This document shows, piece after piece, positions 31,751 through 36,479 of a DNA stretch of 36,479 nucleotides. This DNA is from Planctomycetales bacterium 4572_13. Its GTDB lineage: Bacteria > Planctomycetota > Phycisphaerae > Sedimentisphaerales > Anaerohalosphaeraceae. Below the pieces are notes generated by a model that made no database searches, was not told the origin of the DNA, and saw only the letters and a list, made by a program, of their open reading frames with translations. Location of the stretch: contig NBLM01000004.1 of assembly GCA_002084585.1 (NCBI GenBank), forward strand, positions 1 through 36,479, written 5' to 3'. A program made the translations under genes and the position numbers. Each line of letters opens with the position of its first letter. Positions within the stretch are counted from its first letter, which is position 1.

Positions 31751-33154
31751 ATGCAGGCGGTTTTCACGGATGAAATGAGTGCGGTTGGCGAACGAATCGC
31801 TGATAAGGTTGGAAGCACACAATATCAGGTCTGGTTCAAACAGGCCACGCGGCTGGTGATGAAAGACGATCATGTGGAAGTCGCCGCCGCGAATCCCTTT
31901 ATCTGCAACTGGATTCAGGGACATTTTGCCTCGATGATCGAAGAGGCCGTACACGAGGTGTTCGGTGTACCATCGCCGTTGCGGTTCCAGGTGGACGGAA
32001 AACTCGCAAAACGCCCCGACAAACCCATCATGGAGCACCAGAAAACCGAACGGGTACTCAATTCATTGCGGCGGACGCCGGTCCAACCGAAACGCGGCAT
32101 CGGTGAAAAACCCCTCAAACTGACACTGGACACATTCGTGGTCGGCCCGAAAAATCAATTGGCCTTTAATGCCGCTCAGACGCTTGCCCGTGAGGAAACC
32201 AGCCCCTTTAATCCCCTGTTTCTCCACGGCGGCTATGGCATTGGAAAGACCCACCTGTTGCAAGGGGTCTGTAACGCAATTTATGCCAGCCGGCCCGACT
32301 GCCGATGGGCGTATTTGTCCGCCGAAGAGTTTGCCAACCAGTATGTCGTCGCACTCAAGACCCGTAAGCTGGATGCGTTCAGGCGGCGGCTGCGAAACCT
32401 CGATGTGCTGGCCATCGATGATATTCATTTTCTCGCCAACAAAAACGCCATGCAGGAGGAGTTCCTCCATACCTTTAATACCATCGATCTCGCGGGAAAA
32501 CAGGTCATTCTCGCATCGGACGCCCATCCCAAAGAGATCGGAAAACTTTGCGAAAAACTTGTCAATCGGTTTGTTTCAGGGATGGTGGTGCGGGTCGATG
32601 CGCCGGATTTTGAAACACGACGCCGAATTTGCTCCCAGCGAGCGGCAGGGATGAAGCTAAATATATCACAGGATGTGATCGACTATATCGCGGGCAGCAT
32701 CAGTGCCAGTGTGCGCGAACTGGAAGGGGCCTTGGTCAAATTGGCGGCCTTTGGCTCGCTCAGCGGCCAGCGGATATCCCTGACCGTCGCACAGCAGGTA
32801 CTCGCCGACCAGATCGCCCGGACGGACCCGGTTGTGCATCATTCCGAGATTGTCTCGGTTACAGCGGAATTCTTCGGAGTCAGTGTTTCAGATGTTTATT
32901 CGGCGAAAAAAGACCGCACCACCTCTTTGGCTCGCGCGTTCGGGATGTATCTGCACCGACGGTTCACCAAGTCGTCCTACCCGGAGATCGGACGGGCCAT
33001 GGGCGGCAAAAACCACGCCACCGTCATCCTGGCCTGCCGCAAGATCGAAAGCCATCTCAAGACAAACAACGACCTGAAATGGCGAACCCCAACCGGCTGG
33101 CGCAATGTCCCGGCCAAAGACGCCCTCGACGCCCTTCTCGAAAAAGTTTCGTAA
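31751..33154 (+). CDS. dnaA: Chromosomal replication initiator DnaA, paralogue 1
   Basis: A full-length DnaA of 467 residues from ATG 31751 (preceded by GGGAGAGG); the track's TTG start adds 12 residues. Domain I (about 1-75) has TQYQVWFKQAT and FICNWIQGHFASMI. A short linker leads to the AAA+ domain with Walker A HGGYGIGKTHLL (about 159-170), Walker B VLAIDDIHFL, and the Arg finger region EKLVNRFVSG. The C-terminal DNA-binding domain has the signature MGGKNHATVILACRKIE, diverged from the usual GGRDHSTV. This suggests altered box preference. A second dnaA follows 124 bp downstream. Confidence 0.93.
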   Translation: MQAVFTDEMSAVGERIADKVGSTQYQVWFKQATRLVMKDDHVEVAAANPFICNWIQGHFASMIEEAVHEVFGVPSPLRFQVDGKLAKRPDKPIMEHQKTERVLNSLRRTPVQPKRGIGEKPLKLTLDTFVVGPKNQLAFNAAQTLAREETSPFNPLFLHGGYGIGKTHLLQGVCNAIYASRPDCRWAYLSAEEFANQYVVALKTRKLDAFRRRLRNLDVLAIDDIHFLANKNAMQEEFLHTFNTIDLAGKQVILASDAHPKEIGKLCEKLVNRFVSGMVVRVDAPDFETRRRICSQRAAGMKLNISQDVIDYIAGSISASVRELEGALVKLAAFGSLSGQRISLTVAQQVLADQIARTDPVVHHSEIVSVTAEFFGVSVSDVYSAKKDRTTSLARAFGMYLHRRFTKSSYPEIGRAMGGKNHATVILACRKIESHLKTNNDLKWRTPTGWRNVPAKDALDALLEKVS

Positions 33155-33198
33155 AACCCACTTTTTACCCTTGTCCACCGGTGTTTAGGCAAAATCCT

Positions 33199-33227
33199 TT
33201 GACAAGCGGGCGGCGGATATGTAGAGT
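33199..33227 (+). promoter_or_regulatory. Sigma70-type promoter of dnaA2
   Basis: A perfect TTGACA (33199-33204) and TAGAGT (33222-33227) are 17 bases apart, 51 bp before the GTG start. It implies that dnaA2 can be expressed apart from dnaA1. Confidence 0.7.
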
Positions 33228-33278
33228 CTGGTATCACAATTCACCCAAGGTGTCCAAACGACTAAATAAAGGAACGAT

Positions 33279-34583
33279 GTGATCAAACAAAGTACGGCTG
33301 AAATTCTGAACGATGTTCTCGAGCGGGTTAAAGCCATCGACCCGGTGAATGTGCGTAAGTGGTTTGACGACCTGCACATCACCGCGTTTGACCACGGCTT
33401 GATGCAGATCGCCTGCCCGGATCAATCCTGTGCGGAGTACTTACAGGACAACTGTGCGGCAACCTTTACACAAGCGGCTCAGAATATCACCGGCCACTTG
33501 GTATCAGTCAATTTCTTCGATGTCAGCACCCGGCCCGACCCTCGGCAGATCGATACCCCTAAATATGTCCGTTTGCACCCGGATTATACCTTTGAGAATT
33601 TTGTGGTCGGTCCGTGCAACCGGCTGGCTCACGCAAGCTGCATCGCCACCAGCCAGAATCCCGGGGTGATCTATAATCCGCTGTTTCTCTATGGCAAGGT
33701 CGGCTTGGGCAAGACCCACCTGCTTCACGCGATCTGTCACGATGCCCGCAAGCAACAACAAAATGTGTCCATCCAGTTCCTAAGCTGTGAGGAATTCGTC
33801 AACGGCTTTATCAGTGCCATCGAAAAAGGAACCGTGCAAAACTTTCAGAATCAGTATCGCACAGTGGATATCCTGATTATCGACGATGTCCAGTTCCTGC
33901 GGGAACGCGAGCAGAGCCAGGAAGAGTTCTTTCACACCTTTAACGCCCTGTACAATAACCGCCGCCAGATTATTCTGACCGCCGACAGCGCCCCGCAGGA
34001 CTTAGCGGCGTTGGAGGAACGGCTTATCAGCCGCTTTAAGTGGGGCTTGGTGGCCCGGCTGGACGCGCCCGGCTATGAAACCCGTATCGCCATCGTCAAA
34101 AAGAAGGCCCATCTGCGCGGCCTGAACCTGCCCGACGGCATCGCCGAACTGGTCGCCGAGCATACTAAAACGAATATCCGTGAGCTGGAGGGGGCGCTGA
34201 CGATTATCTATGCTACAGCCCAGACGAGCGATGAGCCGATTACCATCGAACTGGCCCGGCGGGCACTGGGTGTGCAGGAGGCCGCCGCGTCCAGAGCCGT
34301 AACAATGAGCGATATTATTCATACCGTCAGCGGGCATTTTGATGTGCGGATTACCGACATTCAAAGCAAAAAACGAAGCCAGAGCATTGCCCTGCCCCGA
34401 CAGGTGTGTATGTATCTGGCACGAAACCTCACGCGGCACAGCTTGGAGGAGATCGGCGGCCATCTCGGCGGACGGGATCATTCAACAGTCCTCCACGCTT
34501 TCGCCAAGATCGAGCAGATGTATAAGGAAGAACCCAACTTCCGCGACAACATCGACCACCTCACCAATACCATCAAAAAATAG
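33279..34583 (+). CDS. DnaA paralogue 2
   Basis: A second complete DnaA of 434 residues, starting at GTG 33279 after AAAGGA. Domain I is short and diverged (VRKWFDDLHITAFDHG). The AAA+ domain has TFENFVVGPCNRLAH, Walker A YGKVGLGKTHLLH (about 138-150), Walker B ILIIDDVQFL and ERLISRFKWGL. The DNA-binding domain keeps the canonical LGGRDHSTVLHAFAKIE. Thus this copy, not the first, has the standard box-reading signature. The two proteins are clearly paralogous yet quite different in sequence. dnaN does not follow. Which of the two drives initiation cannot be told from sequence. Confidence 0.92.
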   Translation: MIKQSTAEILNDVLERVKAIDPVNVRKWFDDLHITAFDHGLMQIACPDQSCAEYLQDNCAATFTQAAQNITGHLVSVNFFDVSTRPDPRQIDTPKYVRLHPDYTFENFVVGPCNRLAHASCIATSQNPGVIYNPLFLYGKVGLGKTHLLHAICHDARKQQQNVSIQFLSCEEFVNGFISAIEKGTVQNFQNQYRTVDILIIDDVQFLREREQSQEEFFHTFNALYNNRRQIILTADSAPQDLAALEERLISRFKWGLVARLDAPGYETRIAIVKKKAHLRGLNLPDGIAELVAEHTKTNIRELEGALTIIYATAQTSDEPITIELARRALGVQEAAASRAVTMSDIIHTVSGHFDVRITDIQSKKRSQSIALPRQVCMYLARNLTRHSLEEIGGHLGGRDHSTVLHAFAKIEQMYKEEPNFRDNIDHLTNTIKK

Positions 34584-34605
34584 CCCCCGCTTCGCAAATA
34601 ACTGT

Positions 34606-34630
34606 GGAGCGGCGCAAGCCACCCGATTGC
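34606..34630. repeat. Dispersed palindromic unit after dnaA2
   Basis: GTGGAGCGGCGCAAGCCACCCGATTGC matches the unit at 7520. It starts 23 bp after the dnaA2 stop and is followed by the palindrome CCCACC-T-GGTGGG near 34655. Confidence 0.6.
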
Positions 34631-34716
34631 TGTAAACGGCGGAGCAAAATTGTCCCACCTGGTGGGCGGTTGAAAAGCGTACCCCTAAAGAGATTTCCAC
34701 AGACAACCATAGACAC

Positions 34717-34755
34717 AAAAAAGGCCAAGACATGCTGATAAACACAATCTTGGCC
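34717..34755 (-). terminator. Terminator downstream of the tRNA-Asn remnant
   Basis: On the minus strand GGCCAAGA pairs with TCTTGGCC around a 17-nt loop and is followed by a T6 run. It lies just 3' of the tRNA-Asn fragment, as expected for the original tRNA gene's stop signal. Confidence 0.8.
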
Positions 34756-34765
34756 CAAAAACAAG

Positions 34766-34807
34766 CTCCCCGAGTAGGACTCGAACCTACGACATAGCGG
34801 TTAACAG
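34766..34807 (-). other. 3' half of tRNA-Asn gene (likely attachment site)
   Basis: Read on the minus strand, CTGTTAACCGCTATGTC, a T-arm GTAGG-TTCGAGT-CCTAC and acceptor strand TCGGGGA with discriminator G match the 3' half of tRNA-Asn(GTT). The match starts exactly at the anticodon loop. Upstream bases (CTTCGCGC) cannot pair with CCGCT of the anticodon stem, and no TCCCCGA acceptor partner occurs nearby. A displaced 3' half beginning at the anticodon loop is the classic trace left by tyrosine-recombinase integration. Confidence 0.8.
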
Positions 34808-34990
34808 GCGCGAAGATTTGCAATCCAGAATTACCCTTTCCGTCTCTTAAAACGAGCTAATTTCTCATAACCGCATTAGTTACAAGCAATAACAATCACA
34901 TCCTTTTCCCGTTTAGTCCCGGCTATTTCCGTCATATTCCGTGTTTACCCCATTTTTTCCTTGCATTCTGCATAGATTCTGCATCACTAC
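34808..34990. other. Gap without gene, inside the presumed mobile element
   Basis: No coding frame is convincing here. The minus strand has a direct repeat, GCAGAAT-N4-GCAGAAT, and two GGAA-containing pieces (GGAATATGACGGAAAT). Such repeats could be integrase arm sites, but this is a guess. Confidence 0.3.
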
Positions 34991-34997
34991 TGTCCGG

Positions 34998-35123
34998 TTA
35001 TAAGTCGAATAATGGCAAGTTGTTAGCAAAACTACCTTCTGGGCTATCGAAGTCAAATGCTGTAAACAGTTCCGAAATAGGCTTTTTCTCAAATTGCAGG
35101 ATACTCAAAACCTGTAGAATTTC
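34998..35123 (-). pseudogene. C-terminal tail of another transposase, truncated by the ISL3 element
   Basis: An open frame of 41 residues and a TAA stop reads EILQVLSILQFEKKPISELF and ends NNLPLFDL. It has no start and runs straight into the edge of the ISL3-family IS. The style (QVLS-x3-FEKxPI and a terminal NxLxLFxx) resembles the ends of IS4-superfamily transposases. After the stop, ACTGTCCGGTTATAA on the plus strand may be that IS's terminus. The family call is uncertain; that it is a gene tail is likely. Confidence 0.55.
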
Positions 35124-36444
35124 GGGTTCATCCGGTTAATGCATAGGTGCTGGTGTGAATGTTGTAGATTCTGAGTTTCAGATATTCCTCATCTCGATAG
35201 CCACAGGCATTTCTTTGCAGTGTTCCGATCTTCCGATTTGTGGCCTCTAGTTTACTGGTACTGATACGATGACTGTACCAATTCAGGATAAACGGCTTCC
35301 ATTGCTGAAGCTTTCCAGCAGCGTCGGTGAGTATCTTGATCCCGCTGGATCGTGCCTCATCAATCCAGGCGGTCAGTTCCCTGTCGGCCTTGTCTTTATC
35401 AAGGCAGCGAAACAACAGCCGAAGCCGTTCTTTCATATAATAGGCCGTCGCCAACGGCTGATTGACTTCTAACGCTGCTTGTAAGCGGAGCCGCTCATCT
35501 TTGGCTGGATTTGAATGGGCTTTCAGATTCTCAGGCGCTTTCAACAATAACCATCGACTCCCCTTGAGGACGGCTTTTTCTGTTTGCAGGGCCTGATGAT
35601 ATAATTGTCGTCGAAGCACAGATAGCTTCTCATTGAACCATTTGACCAGATGAAAGTGATCCAAGACTAAATCCGCTTCAGGAAGGTGTTCCAGAACAGC
35701 GGCCATATAGCCGCTTGCCATGTCCGTAGCCGCTGCTTCAATCTTCGCTTTGGACCGCTTTAAGCGTACCCAGAAGCCCTTAAGGGCTTCTTTTCCTTTA
35801 CCCTGGCCAATATGGAGAACCCGTCCAGTTCGCAGATCAAGAACCAGTGTAATAAACTTGCGTTTCTTGCCAAGATACACTTCGTCGATCGCAATATGGC
35901 GAACCTTTTTGAGGTTGAATGACTTGTATTTGCGTCGCAGATGCTTCTTATGAATCTCTTTGACCGTATCCCAGCTCAAGCCGGTTAATGCGGCGACATC
36001 CTGAATCGTGGTAACCTGACACAAGTCAACAACGAAGCGTTCCAGAGAGCGGGTGTAATGCTTTTTGGGGTCGGCAAATCCAAGGTGAGGTTGCTTAATA
36101 GCCCCACAGTTTTTGCACTGAATACGAGGGACTTCAACGACCAATTCCGTCTTTTTATTTCCGACAGGAATCATCTTGAACGAGCGAGATAGGCAACCAA
36201 ACCGGATGACATCGCGGGATTTACAGTCCGGACACTTCAGATTGTTGGGGCCGAGAGAACCGTGAAGGACGGTCTTGCCGTCAAAAAAACAGTTTTTGTG
36301 TGTTGCACGGATCGAACACCAAAGGTATGATACAACAGACTTGTGGACATGGCTTTATCTCCTGTGTGGTTTTATTTTTTTCCACATAATATAAGGTCAT
36401 GTTCCTTTTTGTACAGCGTTACCTACGCATTGTTCGGAAGACCC
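35124..36444 (-). mobile_element. ISL3-family insertion sequence
   Basis: An IS of about 1.32 kb with one transposase gene. The right end is GGGTCTTCCGAACAATGCGTAGG (reading inward from 36444). The left end is GGGTTCATCCGGTTAATGCATAGG (from 35124), pairing at about 18 of 24 positions with one gap. The left repeat overlaps the transposase stop codon. No 8-bp target duplication is seen (AGAATTTC versus GTAAAAGT). The IS lies in a presumed older transposase gene. Confidence 0.75.
35128..36350 (-). CDS. ISL3-family transposase, needs a -1 frameshift
   Basis: A DDE transposase. The ORF track lists 348 residues from ATG 36174, but the frame is open upstream and encodes the N-terminal zinc-binding region LKCPDCKSRDVIRFG. 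The expected start, MSTSLLYHTFGVRSVQ, begins at ATG 36350 in another frame. The frames meet at GTTTTTTTGAC; a -1 slip on T-TTT-TTG joins them into 407 residues, the normal family length. Catalytic features are HIAIDEVYLGKK (first Asp), ADLVLDHFHLVKWFNEKL (second Asp) and SKLEATNRKIGTLQRNACGYRD (Glu). It ends at TGA 35128 inside the left terminal repeat. Either programmed frameshifting or a 1-bp inactivating indel would explain it. Confidence 0.85.
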
Positions 36445-36479
36445 GTAAAAGTAATAGTGAAGGCATCTGCCAGGGACCG

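Noticed and set aside
34766-34830. Intact tRNA (Asn, or Cys from the nearby GATTGCAAATC)
   Set aside because: The anticodon stem and acceptor partner are missing, and the GATTGCAAATC string lacks matching D-arm and acceptor sequences.
35116-36452. 8-bp target-site duplication around the ISL3 element
   Set aside because: The flanks AGAATTTC and GTAAAAGT do not match.

Overview
The window looks like chromosome of a member of the Planctomycetota, most plausibly class Phycisphaerae. The clues are a PEP-CTERM sorting protein, an HDOD-type histidine kinase, a stand-alone Clp N-domain protein, an Rnf cluster in the order CDGEAB, two divergent DnaA paralogues in tandem, and many short dispersed palindromes between genes. 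The lineage is inferred from gene style; no 16S rRNA or other placing marker is present.

Layout. 1-1790 (minus): gpsA followed by a phosphofructokinase with an in-frame deletion, cut by the window edge. 2093-3160 (plus): a consensus-like promoter, a ~310 nt folded leader, a PEP-CTERM protein and a strong terminator. 3185-6910 (plus): a seven-gene arsenic and thiol operon (arsR, permease, trmO-like, small redoxin, membrane thioredoxin, CcdA/ArsG-like, arsC). 6989-8002 (minus): two lipoproteins. 8296-10403 (plus): groES-groEL behind a sigma54-like promoter, with a terminator. 10566-11441 (plus): a small membrane protein and a Clp N-domain protein. 11517-15570 (minus): HDOD-histidine kinase, HTH-receiver regulator and a GH130 enzyme. 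15660-18931 (plus): DsbD with a long leader, a coiled-coil lipoprotein and a broken nth gene. 18928-24585 (plus): promoter, RseC-like protein and rnfCDGEAB. 24685-24837: promoter and tRNA-His. 24911-26328 (minus): lipoprotein and a DRG-like GTPase. 26388-31163 (minus): leuA-leuC-leuD-leuB with a terminator. 31500-34583 (plus): probable oriC with dnaA1 and dnaA2. 34717-36479 (minus): terminator, 3' half of a tRNA-Asn gene, tail of a transposase, and an ISL3-family IS.

How the genes work together. The arsenic operon joins a sensor, two transporters, a reductase and three thiol proteins that could supply reducing power inside and outside the membrane. A second thiol relay, full-length DsbD, lies 9 kb away. 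The Rnf genes encode a complete ferredoxin:NAD+ oxidoreductase of the type that pumps Na+ or H+ in anaerobes. The leu genes encode every pathway-specific step from 2-ketoisovalerate to 2-ketoisocaproate. The right end looks like a mobile-element boundary: a displaced tRNA-Asn 3' half, then nested insertion sequences.

Most notable points: the phosphofructokinase deletion, the sigma54-like promoter on groESL, the tandem divergent DnaAs beside two DnaA boxes, the tRNA-Asn attachment-site remnant with nested ISs, a transposase that needs a -1 frameshift at a canonical slippery site, an nth relic joined to a DsbD-like tail, two long folded leaders, and several families of intergenic palindromes, some inside operons. 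I saw no clearly new multi-gene system. All calls come from reading the sequence; no database search was run.
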